DNA from: Clostridiales bacterium
GTDB taxonomy: Bacteria; Bacillota; Clostridia; Saccharofermentanales; UBA5734
Direction of reading: 5' to 3'
DNA: 8,353 bases
Assembly (NCBI GenBank): GCA_007135995.1
Contig: SLHU01000173.1
Location: 1-8,353, forward strand
Shown here: one piece after another, positions 1 to 6,952 of the stretch
How positions within the stretch are numbered: the first letter of the stretch is position 1
How the letters are laid out: the number at the start of each line of letters is the position of its first letter
Position numbers and translations under genes: made by a program
The notes under the pieces: generated by a model
The model's database searches: none
What the model saw: the letters and a program-made list of their open reading frames with translations, nothing else
Told to the model about the DNA's origin: nothing

Positions 1-2250
1 ATAAATATCATTGTATGTCTGTCCTTTTGAGTATAAATGACAATAGGAAACCGGCAGCATGTTAAGTGTATCTGAGTCAACTGTGGTTAATACCAAAGCC
101 GCTTCTTTTGCCGGTGTGACGGGCTGCTTTGAGATTTCGTCCGACTCAGTGCCGATGATCAGCATGGCCGACTGATTTCGTTCAAGTGATAACTCAAAGG
201 AGAGATGGCCATCTCCTGCCTCGAACGCAATGGGTTCGACCAGGCCTGTGAACAGATTCCACCGCGACATACAGGTGCCTTTCAGTGTTAGAGTCGTGCT
301 GAAAGCGTTCCTGTTATGGTTAACGAAAAAGTATATTTCCCGGCCGTCATCAAGGACACGCCGCATATGCGTCACGCCTGTCGCCCAGGGTGATGTGCTT
401 GTCAGCCGCTGTGACAGGCGTGACTGTAGTTTCCCGATGAGCAGATCCGCAGAGGCGGCAGTTTCCCACCTGTCCCGCATCACCTGATAGGCCAATTCAT
501 CTTGCAGACCGTCGATATAGCTGCCGGGTTCACCGCAGGCCATCACACACCCGCCGGACGTCATCAGCTGATCCAGCAGACTGGCTGTGCTCTGAAACAT
601 ATTCTTCATGTCTCCGGATACAATGACGATTTCATATGCCTGCTCACCTACACGGAGCCTGCCGTTTTCAACCTTGCCATGCCTCTGCAAAGTATGCTCG
701 TCTCCCAGATCAAAGTCCCACTGATGGTTGGCTAACTGCTGCAGGGTTTCCAGGAAATGATGCATATCAGGATGACGGATGGCGTCTGTCTCGCTATTAG
801 TGAAAAGCGATCCGTCCTCTTCCTCAAAAGGAATCAGAAATCCGGTTGTAGATGGATTCAAGATGAGAATGCGCTGCTGCATCACGCCTTGCGACAGCAT
901 ATAGGAGGCACGGCCCAGATAATCGTTCATCTGGGTATACTCCTGCCACCAGGGTTCGCGCCAGTCAAAAGACTGGGGATGGTCGCGCTTTCGTGCGCCG
1001 GCTATGGTGCTGTAAGTCAGATGCTGGTTGATAAAGTTGATGCCGTTGACAAGAATCCAGTCACCCATGCGCTTATAGTCTTCAAAGGTTGAGTCCCAAC
1101 CGCCTGCGCCGTATAACTCACAAAGCGTACGTTCTTTTTTGAACTGATTTGCCGCGGAACGAATCTCCTGGATGCTGATGGTCAGAGCATGCGATTCGGT
1201 GTCCCGCAGATAGTTCGACAACAGCATGTCGATCGCAGGCCACTGGTGATACTCGTAGTGAGACTGCAAAGCAGGTGAGGTGTTTGAAGCATAGGCAAAC
1301 GGCCATTGATGCTCAAGGTAGTGTCCGGTGAAGGCAATGTTGTGTTTTTCGCACCAATCGCTGACAGGCCTGACAAAATTTTCTGTCCAAAGTTTGTGAA
1401 TCGTACTGTAATAGTCATACCGTACTTTTTCTGCCGGGCAGCAAAACCCTGCGCCTTCAACGTTTTTAAACAAGCAGGGCAGATGAGAGAGCAGGCTGTA
1501 ACCCTGCAGTTTGTCAAACTCATTGGCAAGCCAGTAACTGAAGGGCAGCGAGGGGTCGCCCTCGCCATAGACGCCGCTGCTGCTGACATAGGGTTCGTCT
1601 GTGAAAATCGCCGGGATACTGTCGCCAAAGTCATTGCCGTAATGCTCGTAATAAGCTTCGTAAGTTGTTTTGAGAAAGCATTCGGTCACTTCAGGACGAA
1701 GCAGATCAACATAGGCAAAACCGGCCAGCCAGCCAGTTGTCCTGGGCTTGACCTGCGAGATGACAAAGAACTGGTCACCGTGTTCAGCCCATTCAGAAGC
1801 TGGATAGAGGGTCAGATCTTTTATTATCGTGAGTGTCTCCCCTTTTCTTGTGCAGCTGAAAGCTTTGACGAGTGCTTCATCATTGAGCTTCCGGACATCT
1901 TCCAGCACGGTATAGGTGATGCCCGTTGCCAGACAATCGGGCAGCTGGCTGGCGACATGGCCGCCTGCAAAGCCGGATGGATAGGAATTCTCATCGTAGA
2001 TATAAAGCTTCAAGCCCAGATCCTTGGCCGTTTGCAGCGCAAAGCCCCACAGTCTGAACCATTCATCTGAAAGGTAGTCAGTGATCAGACCTGGCCGGGG
2101 ATGGACGAACGCTCCGCCAAAACCGTGTGACTTTAACTCAATCAGCTGGCGTGCGATCTGTTCTTCACGCATCAGGTCATTCCAGACCCAGAGCGGAGCC
2201 GGTCTGTGAGCAGCAGGGGGGTTTAAAAAGGCTTGCTTTAACCTTTCCAT
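1..2250 (-). CDS. GH106-like (alpha-L-rhamnosidase-like) glycoside hydrolase, 3' end beyond window
   Basis: Uninterrupted minus-strand reading frame of 750 codons that leaves the window at base 1, so the C-terminus is missing. The start is ATG at 2250, with AAGGAGG (plus-strand 2259-2265) 8 bases upstream. The protein opens without a signal peptide (MERLKQAFLNPP), which indicates a cytoplasmic enzyme. Family signatures seen: FLNPP near residue 8, GGAFVHPRPGL near 45-55, YDENSYPSGFAGGHV near 85-99, FTDEP near 216-220, GHYLEH near 309-314 and CELYGAGGW near 377-385, followed by NGINFINQHLTYS. These resemble the catalytic barrel of the large Glyco_hydro_106 / GH2-like group. The acidic residues E219, E313 and E378 are catalytic candidates by motif only. 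Relatives are usually about 900-1100 residues, so perhaps 150-350 are missing. The expected role is hydrolysis of a terminal deoxy-sugar or related glycoside from an imported oligosaccharide. Family placement is fairly sure; substrate is not. Confidence 0.82.
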   Translation of the reverse strand, partial: MERLKQAFLNPPAAHRPAPLWVWNDLMREEQIARQLIELKSHGFGGAFVHPRPGLITDYLSDEWFRLWGFALQTAKDLGLKLYIYDENSYPSGFAGGHVASQLPDCLATGITYTVLEDVRKLNDEALVKAFSCTRKGETLTIIKDLTLYPASEWAEHGDQFFVISQVKPRTTGWLAGFAYVDLLRPEVTECFLKTTYEAYYEHYGNDFGDSIPAIFTDEPYVSSSGVYGEGDPSLPFSYWLANEFDKLQGYSLLSHLPCLFKNVEGAGFCCPAEKVRYDYYSTIHKLWTENFVRPVSDWCEKHNIAFTGHYLEHQWPFAYASNTSPALQSHYEYHQWPAIDMLLSNYLRDTESHALTISIQEIRSAANQFKKERTLCELYGAGGWDSTFEDYKRMGDWILVNGINFINQHLTYSTIAGARKRDHPQSFDWREPWWQEYTQMNDYLGRASYMLSQGVMQQRILILNPSTTGFLIPFEEEDGSLFTNSETDAIRHPDMHHFLETLQQLANHQWDFDLGDEHTLQRHGKVENGRLRVGEQAYEIVIVSGDMKNMFQSTASLLDQLMTSGGCVMACGEPGSYIDGLQDELAYQVMRDRWETAASADLLIGKLQSRLSQRLTSTSPWATGVTHMRRVLDDGREIYFFVNHNRNAFSTTLTLKGTCMSRWNLFTGLVEPIAFEAGDGHLSFELSLERNQSAMLIIGTESDEISKQPVTPAKEAALVLTTVDSDTLNMLPVSYCHLYSKGQTYNDIY

Positions 2251-2505
2251 TGTCTTCGCCTCCTTCAAATCTATCAGCTTACATGAAGCTGAGACTGGCA
2301 GTTTGCTTGCGTCTCCTTTGTCGTCAGCGGTTTTGACCTTTGGATCAGCTGTTCATTTCAGTCGGGCTGACAACAACCATGCTGAAGCTTTGTATTTATC
2401 ACCCGCCTGCGCGATACGGCGAGGAGGGGTGATATGCTTGAAAACAGTTTAAAACGATAGTGTCAGCCGCTCATTAAGTTTCAGCTGCTCATAGGTGTCA
2501 GCCGC
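2251..2505. other. Intercistronic gap between isomerase and glycoside hydrolase genes
   Basis: This 255-base stretch separates the two minus-strand genes. It holds the repeat copies that trail the isomerase stop codon, an imperfect GC-rich hairpin (2399-2432), a small 6-bp hairpin (CAGCTT with loop CATGT on the minus strand, plus-strand 2275-2291) and the Shine-Dalgarno site of the hydrolase. No convincing minus-strand promoter and no T-tract terminator was seen, so co-transcription of the two genes is plausible but unproven. No supported small gene was found; the best small frame is 11 codons with no Shine-Dalgarno site. Confidence 0.6.
2399..2432. repeat. Imperfect GC-rich inverted repeat between the two minus-strand genes
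   Basis: The arms begin TCACCC and end GGGTGA and can pair inward with a few mismatches or bulges (CCT against AGG, then GCG against CGC) around a loop near ATACG. No run of T follows on either strand, so it is not a canonical intrinsic terminator. An intercistronic mRNA-processing or stability hairpin, or chance, are the alternatives. Confidence 0.4.
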
Positions 2506-2509
2506 TCAT
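2463..2509 (-). repeat. Three imperfect tandem copies of ATGAGCNGCTGA over the isomerase stop codon
   Basis: On the minus strand the 12-mer ATGAGCGGCTGA occurs at 2509-2498 and 2474-2463, with a one-base variant ATGAGCAGCTGA at 2492-2481. The spacings are 17 and 18 bases. The outer copies extend to a shared 14-mer (ATGAGCGGCTGACA). The TGA stop of the isomerase gene lies inside the first copy. Each copy also reads as a minimal frame ATG-AGC-NGC-TGA, and the first overlaps the stop in the ATGA fashion. Confidence 0.85.
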
Positions 2510-4005
2510 AAGGTAACTGTATGAATATCCATCAGATAGCCTGTCTTCTGCAGCAAAGAGGCATTGTGTCCCGTTGCCAGGGCGAAATGGTGGGTGGGCG
2601 CTTCGCTGAACCATTTGTCCATGTATTCGTCCGGTTGCAGTTTAAATTTGACAGGTGTTTGCGTGTTGCCAATCGTCATAGTCGATCCGTTTGTTGCCTC
2701 TGCTTCACCAATGATGAACTTCAGCTTCCCGTCAACTGTCTGAGTGACATTAAGGGTTGTAATAGGACCTGCCTTGACTTTCGCTTCAACCGAGACCCCT
2801 GTTCCTTTCTTGCCATGGTATACCCCCATGCCCCGCAACACTGGTTTCCGATCTGAAATGCTGATATGAAACGGCCCGTCATGACCCACCAGGATGGTGT
2901 TGTCGATATAATCTGTGACAACAATTTCACAAAAGCTGCCGCCGATCCCGGCGATATCGCATATTTTCATCGCCAGCGCTGTTTTCATATCTCCTTCGCC
3001 AGAACACGGAATCCCGCTCGCTGTCAGCAGCGAATGACCAACAATAAATCCGCCCTGGAGCTTTTCATAAGGATTGCCGTCGGTGCTGTGGTAGTAGTAC
3101 GATAACGCGTCAAGATCATATTCAAGCACCATTTTTTCCTGAGCTGCCGCGACCTGCGCAGACCACGCAAGCTGCTCATCTGATGGTTTTTTTACCAGCG
3201 GGTCGGAGGGAGAATCACCGCTGATTTCAAACATCTCATGTATTTGATCAAGCTTGGTCTTTGTCTCCTTTTCGGTGACGGTTTTCATCAGCCTGTCCAG
3301 ATCGCACATTTCCAGAATTTCTATATGCATGCCGGTCTGCGACTGAAGCATCGTAAAGTCACTGTACATATCAAGCATACCACTATAGGTATTGCCCAGA
3401 AAACCGAAACGACTGTGTTTTAGCGTGCGGTAAACAGACGCGGCTTTAACCCATTCTTGAATACTGGCCCAGACCCTGATTGCTTCAGGCCTGCCGGCAG
3501 TGTTTTCGTCTGTCAGTGAAATAGAAGGTGTGTAGTCAAGTCCCAGCAGGCCGTTGATGGCCTGATATTTTATGCCTGCACGATTAAACGCGTTCGATAT
3601 TTCAGGCGCAACACAGGCGCTGCAGTGCGCGAGCCATTCGCCTGTCGTGGATTTCTCGTAGTTGATGCGGGCAGCTGGCTGAAGATTCAGCACGACGACC
3701 GGCGCTTTGCATATCTGATGAACAGGGAGGACCGTGGCGCTTGTGGAGTACGTGGCACAATGACAAAAAACCAGATCCACATTTTCGCTGTTAAGCCATT
3801 CGCCTGCTTTTCGGGCTTCGACTTCAGTGTCTACAAGACCGTAGTTTTTCACATCGGCAAACTGACTCATCTCCTTTTCAATAAACTGGCCGTACGCCAT
3901 CAGGCGCTCCTTTAAACCGGGAAATTGTGACCAGTAGGCTTTTAAGCCTGATGAGTAAAGACCTATCTTCGGACGTTTTACCTCTTTTAACTGTTTAAAC
4001 ATCAT
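2506..4005 (-). CDS. L-fucose/L-arabinose isomerase family protein
   Basis: A 499-residue cytoplasmic protein, close to the usual length of L-arabinose isomerase (about 475-500) and shorter than classical FucI (about 590). Visible motifs are PKIGLYSSGL at the N-terminus (first Rossmann-like strand), VDLVFCHCATYS with PVVVLNLQP near residues 76-109, SGEGDMKTA near 335-343, GSFCEIV near 356-362, VGHDGPFHI near 373-381 and THHFALATGH near 471-480. The four metal ligands expected from the AraA pattern (Glu, Glu, His, His) can all be placed: E337, E360, H375 and H472 or H473. It should therefore be an active Mn-dependent aldose-ketose isomerase; fucose, arabinose, rhamnose or another L-sugar cannot be told apart. 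The start at 4005 was chosen because AGGAAGGG (plus-strand 4014-4021) lies 8 bases upstream. An in-frame ATG at 4041 has no Shine-Dalgarno site and sits about at the predicted transcript start; ATG at 4002 is a possible alternative. Confidence 0.85.
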   Translation of the reverse strand: MMFKQLKEVKRPKIGLYSSGLKAYWSQFPGLKERLMAYGQFIEKEMSQFADVKNYGLVDTEVEARKAGEWLNSENVDLVFCHCATYSTSATVLPVHQICKAPVVVLNLQPAARINYEKSTTGEWLAHCSACVAPEISNAFNRAGIKYQAINGLLGLDYTPSISLTDENTAGRPEAIRVWASIQEWVKAASVYRTLKHSRFGFLGNTYSGMLDMYSDFTMLQSQTGMHIEILEMCDLDRLMKTVTEKETKTKLDQIHEMFEISGDSPSDPLVKKPSDEQLAWSAQVAAAQEKMVLEYDLDALSYYYHSTDGNPYEKLQGGFIVGHSLLTASGIPCSGEGDMKTALAMKICDIAGIGGSFCEIVVTDYIDNTILVGHDGPFHISISDRKPVLRGMGVYHGKKGTGVSVEAKVKAGPITTLNVTQTVDGKLKFIIGEAEATNGSTMTIGNTQTPVKFKLQPDEYMDKWFSEAPTHHFALATGHNASLLQKTGYLMDIHTVTL

Positions 4006-4054
4006 GATAAAGACCCTTCCTATCTGTATGGATTGACCCATTCGTGTTCAGCCG

Positions 4055-4082
4055 ATAATAATTGTCTATTACTAATATACAA
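4055..4082 (-). promoter_or_regulatory. Predicted sigma-A-type promoter of the isomerase gene
   Basis: On the minus strand TTGTAT (4082-4077) is followed after 16 bases by TATTAT (4060-4055). Transcription would start around 4046-4050 and give a leader of about 40-45 bases ahead of the ATG at 4005, which fits that start rather than the one at 4041. Predicted by eye from hexamer match only. Confidence 0.5.
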
Positions 4083-4238
4083 GAAATAACCCGCAGATGC
4101 ACTGCCGAAAAATGCTAAAAATTTGCATATATTGCCAATGTGACAAGAAGCGGTGCATCAAGATTGAAAAACAAACGCCATCCCTCCTAGCTCAGCCATA
4201 GATATAAGAAAATGGCCTCTTGTCCCAGATCAGATGAA

Positions 4239-4272
4239 AGCATCTGTGATACAATATCAGTTGCCAGATGCT
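4239..4272. promoter_or_regulatory. Nested palindrome, possible operator
   Basis: AGCATCTG (4239-4246) and CAGATGCT (4265-4272) form a perfect 8-bp inverted repeat. Inside it TGATA (4247-4251) and TATCA (4255-4259) form a second perfect inverted repeat around CAA. A further CAGATG at 4231-4236 can pair with CATCTG at 4241-4246. The site lies between the two divergent promoters, which suits a shared regulator, but no binding protein can be named. Confidence 0.45.
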
Positions 4273-4403
4273 GTTTTCGATGGTAAATGATACAGATCTT
4301 CGCAAATGAATAATGTGCAATCGTAGCAAATTCAAGCGCTGACCGGCTGATAATATTGTGAAAAAAGCAAACTGATCACTTGTATTGGTCGTTTTACGGA
4401 CTA

Positions 4404-4443
4404 TTTGGCAAAATCTGACCTGGTTTAGCAAATGCTGATCTGT
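4404..4443 (+). repeat. Two adjacent 20-bp direct repeats upstream of the rightward promoter
   Basis: Bases 4404-4423 and 4424-4443 match at 15 of 20 positions (common skeleton TTTNGCAAANNCTGANCTG). Related words follow at CAAATGGGTGTC (4451-4462) and CAAACGTGTCC (4479-4489), the last lying in the spacer of the predicted promoter. Near two-helical-turn spacing and position just upstream of the -35 box suggest operator half-sites. AraC-family activators bind such direct repeats; this is inference. Confidence 0.45.
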
Positions 4444-4468
4444 TTCTCGCCAAATGGGTGTCGTTTTA

Positions 4469-4498
4469 TTGTAAAGGGCAAACGTGTCCGGCTATAAT
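4469..4498 (+). promoter_or_regulatory. Predicted sigma-A promoter of the rightward operon
   Basis: TTGTAA (4469-4474) is followed after 18 bases by a perfect TATAAT (4493-4498). Transcription should begin near 4505, leaving a leader of about 145 bases before the ATG at 4651. The leader contains the word TTAAACTG twice (4510-4517 and 4543-4550) but no clear terminator or known riboswitch. Confidence 0.65.
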
Positions 4499-4650
4499 AA
4501 GCTTATGGTTTAAACTGAAGCATTCTGGGCTGATCATTTGAGTTAAACTGCGTGACCGGTTTTTATCAAAAAAGCGTATCGGATTTAGCTAACCTGGTGT
4601 TGAAAGAATGAACCGTGATATGAAGAAAATAACCAAGGAGGAGACACAAA

Positions 4651-5448
4651 ATGATTAAACTTGGGGTGAACTCAGTGCTGTTTAAAGCGTTTAGTTTTAC
4701 TGAAGCAGCCAGAGCGATTCGGCTTGCCGGATATGATGGTGTCGAAATTTCGGCCATCAAGGGCATGTGTGAGCATTTGGATCTGGATCATTATGCAGAT
4801 CAGAAAAATGAGATCAAGGAAGCGCTTGAAGAAACGGGGCTTGAGCTTTTGGCGACAGAGGTCACAGCGCTGGATCCGCAGCGGCTTGAACTTGCTTTCT
4901 CAGTAGCTGCCGATCTGGGCATTCCTATTGTGAATGTTGGATCAGGTGGTAAAACAGGTGATGAAGCAACTTTGCAGGATAGTATTGATAAGCTCAACAA
5001 AATGTCTGAACTGGCTGCTCAGCATGGTGTTATACTCTGCTGCAAGGCTCATGTGGGCGCATCAATCCATAACACGGAGACAACACTTCGGGCTATGGAC
5101 GCGATTGCCAGTCCGGCTTTTGGCATTGATATGGATCCAAGTCACGTGTACAGAGCGGGTGAGAAGCCGGAGGATGCTTTGCCACAAGTTCTGTCCCGCA
5201 CGAAGCATATCCACATTCGTGACTGCCTGGGCAATGGCCCTTCACCGGGAGAACCGGCGCTTCAAGCCTGCGGCCGCGGAGATATTGATCTTTTTGCCTA
5301 CTTCAAAGTAATGGTAGACGGCGGTTACAAGGGCGCGGTTAATCTGGAAGTGATTGGCCCGGAACTGAGCATGCCTCAGGCCGTTGCGATTGCTGCTGAG
5401 AGTTACGGGTACATGAATGCCTGCCTGAAACAGCTGAATGCACGCTGA
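4651..5448 (+). CDS. Sugar-phosphate isomerase/epimerase family TIM-barrel protein
   Basis: A 265-residue cytoplasmic protein of the xylose-isomerase-like / AP-endonuclease-2 TIM-barrel superfamily (PF01261), of typical length. The ATG at 4651 has AAGGAGGAG ending 7 bases upstream. Barrel landmarks are GYDGVEIS near residues 27-34, ELLATEVTA near 65-73, IPIVNVGSGG near 91-100, CCKAHVGASIHNTETT near 130-145, GIDMDPSH near 158-165, KHIHIRD near 185-191 and VNLEVIG near 230-236. By analogy with D-tagatose 3-epimerase-type enzymes, D162, H188 and E233 match three of the four metal ligands, while the first (normally Glu) is Lys132. It leads a plus-strand run with 23 bases before the sulfatase-like gene. 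It could be a ketose epimerase, a keto-inositol or keto-sugar dehydratase/lyase, or an isomerase; the sequence does not decide. Confidence 0.85.
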   Translation: MIKLGVNSVLFKAFSFTEAARAIRLAGYDGVEISAIKGMCEHLDLDHYADQKNEIKEALEETGLELLATEVTALDPQRLELAFSVAADLGIPIVNVGSGGKTGDEATLQDSIDKLNKMSELAAQHGVILCCKAHVGASIHNTETTLRAMDAIASPAFGIDMDPSHVYRAGEKPEDALPQVLSRTKHIHIRDCLGNGPSPGEPALQACGRGDIDLFAYFKVMVDGGYKGAVNLEVIGPELSMPQAVAIAAESYGYMNACLKQLNAR

Positions 5449-5471
5449 GGCAGTAAAATAAGGAGATGTAT

Positions 5472-6848
5472 ATGAAAAAACCAAATCTTTTGTTTCTGGG
5501 AATTGACAGCCTTCGCACAGACTTCATGAGTATGCATGGCTATAAACGTCTGACGACTCCTCACATAGACAAGTATCTTGGGGAAGACGCCATCGTATTT
5601 GATAATTGCATCAGCCCCAGTATCCCCACGACACCGGGATATGCTTCAATGCTGACGGGCATGGATTGCTTTGGCACGAATGTTGTTGCGCTGCGGCATA
5701 AAGGAGACCTCGCACCAGGTGTTAAAACGATGGCCGAGGTTTTACGCGAGAATGGTTATAACACCACCTGCATCGGTTTCACTGGCAACCCGTCTGCCCG
5801 GGGCTTTGACCAGTACCTTGACTATGAGGGCTGGGGGGCGTCGGAAGATGGCTATGCCCACAAAGCAGAGAGCATGAACCAGACGGCTGTCCCCGAGCTG
5901 GAGAGACTGGCTGCCGAGGATAAGCCTTTTTTCCTGTTCCTTCGCCATATGGATCCGCATTCACCGTATCTGCCGCCGGAGCCGTTCCACAAGATGTTTT
6001 ACCAGAAGGATGGCTTTGATCCGAATAATAAGTCCCTGCAGCCGGTTTATGACTTTAAACCGTTTAAAGATTATTTTCTGAGCTGGTTTCCCGTCGGCTG
6101 CACAGATAAAGACTTTATCATCGCGCTGTATGAAGCTGCAATCGCCTATATGGACACGTGTATCCAGACGCTTTTTGAGAAACTCGAGACATTGGGTATT
6201 GCCGAAGATACGGTTGTCGTGCTTACATCTGACCACGGTGAAACCCTGTATGACCATGACTGCTATTATGACCATCATGGCCTGTATGAATGTACACTGA
6301 CTGTCCCGCTTGCATTCAAGTATCCCGGCAAGACGAAAAGCAAAAGGCTTGGTGACATCTGCCAGTTAAAAGACTTGATGCCAACCTTGCTTGACCTGAT
6401 GGGCATTGAAACCGATATCTCATTTGACGGGCGCAATATGATGCAGCTGGTGCGCGGCGAGTCTTTCGCACAGGAACCGGAAATGTACATTACCGAGTGT
6501 ACCTGGATGAGAAAACACGGCTGGCGCACACCTGAATGGAAGCTGATCGTAGCCCTTGAACCGGATTTCCACTTCAAGCCTGAAATTGAGCTTTACAATT
6601 TGATCAGTGATCCAGAGGAAAATGACAATGTGGCCGACCAGCATCCTGAAACGGTTGCCTGGCTGCGTCAGCGGATGGATAATCATATTGCTAACCGCAA
6701 AGCGGCTGTTCAGAGGGAAAATCCGATGGATACCAATCTTGACTGGCACGGACAAGGCTGCGGCCCGTTCAAAACGTCTGAGCAAGCATATGAGACAATG
6801 CATATTGGTGATCCTGAAGCAGCCCGTCGTCTGCAGACCGATAAATAA
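5472..6848 (+). CDS. Sulfatase-fold (alkaline phosphatase superfamily) hydrolase with Thr at the nucleophile position
   Basis: A 458-residue protein without signal peptide. AAGGAG (5460-5465) lies 6 bases before ATG 5472; the in-frame ATG at 5466 abuts that site directly and is unlikely. Sulfatase landmarks are NLLFLGIDSLRTD near residues 5-17 (metal-binding D12), MLTG near 60-63, FLRHMDPHSPYLPP near 156-169, VVVLTSDHGET near 248-258 (D254, H255), DHHGLYECTLTVPL near 267-280, and EIELYNLISDPEENDN near 372-386, the usual C-terminal landmark. The canonical C/S-X-P-S/A-R formylglycine site aligns with T53-T-P-G-Y57, so the modifiable Cys/Ser and the Arg are both absent. Thr is the nucleophile in related phospho-transfer members of the superfamily (nucleotide pyrophosphatase, LtaS, EptA). 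The enzyme may therefore be a phosphodiesterase or phosphatase, an unconventional sulfatase, or inactive. Homology to the fold is clear; the reaction is open. Confidence 0.88.
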   Translation: MKKPNLLFLGIDSLRTDFMSMHGYKRLTTPHIDKYLGEDAIVFDNCISPSIPTTPGYASMLTGMDCFGTNVVALRHKGDLAPGVKTMAEVLRENGYNTTCIGFTGNPSARGFDQYLDYEGWGASEDGYAHKAESMNQTAVPELERLAAEDKPFFLFLRHMDPHSPYLPPEPFHKMFYQKDGFDPNNKSLQPVYDFKPFKDYFLSWFPVGCTDKDFIIALYEAAIAYMDTCIQTLFEKLETLGIAEDTVVVLTSDHGETLYDHDCYYDHHGLYECTLTVPLAFKYPGKTKSKRLGDICQLKDLMPTLLDLMGIETDISFDGRNMMQLVRGESFAQEPEMYITECTWMRKHGWRTPEWKLIVALEPDFHFKPEIELYNLISDPEENDNVADQHPETVAWLRQRMDNHIANRKAAVQRENPMDTNLDWHGQGCGPFKTSEQAYETMHIGDPEAARRLQTDK

Positions 6849-6919
6849 ATGCTGTATTGGCAGCTGGCTGATAACTGAATTCATGGATTATAAAACGATG
6901 AGATTTATGAAATTGCGCA

Positions 6920-6943
6920 GCTAAGCAGCTTGATCTGCTTAGC
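6920..6943 (+). repeat. Perfect 9-bp hairpin after the sulfatase-like gene
   Basis: GCTAAGCAG (6920-6928), loop CTTGAT, CTGCTTAGC (6935-6943). The stem is perfect but is followed by AATCATC and not by a T-run, so it is not a standard intrinsic terminator. It lies 71 bases after the sulfatase-like stop codon and 9 bases before a second, stronger hairpin. Confidence 0.7.
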
Positions 6944-6952
6944 AATCATCAA

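Larger units (their letters stand above)
4083..4468. other. Divergent intergenic control region without a supported gene
   Basis: The whole gap between the divergent starts is about 645 bases. This part lies between the two predicted promoters. It is AT-rich and contains a nested palindrome (4239-4272), tandem 20-bp repeats (4404-4443) and scattered GCAAAT/GCCAAT-type words (for example near 4133, 4296, 4327, 4408, 4428 and 4449). A 79-codon minus-strand frame at 4192-4431 has no family resemblance and is not annotated. No tRNA or recognisable riboswitch was seen. Confidence 0.6.

Noticed and set aside
1306..2070. Long plus-strand open frame of 254 codons opposite the glycoside hydrolase
   Set aside because: It is antisense to a minus-strand frame with clear family motifs, has no Shine-Dalgarno site of note, and its translation shows no recognisable domain. 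It is a shadow frame.
4006..4041. Upstream ATG at 4041 as the isomerase start (511 residues)
   Set aside because: It lacks a Shine-Dalgarno site and coincides with the predicted transcription start region, while ATG 4005 has AGGAAGGG at proper spacing.
4316..4329. Possible CcpA cre site (TGCAATCGTAGCAA)
   Set aside because: Several consensus positions fail, and it lies about 140 bases upstream of the predicted promoter. No better cre match was found in the non-coding regions.
4192..4431. Minus-strand 79-codon frame in the divergent intergenic region
   Set aside because: No ribosome binding site or family resemblance was seen, and the area is full of inverted and direct repeats typical of control DNA.
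6920..6943. Intrinsic terminator ending the sulfatase-like transcript
   Set aside because: The stem is strong, but no T-run follows on the plus strand.
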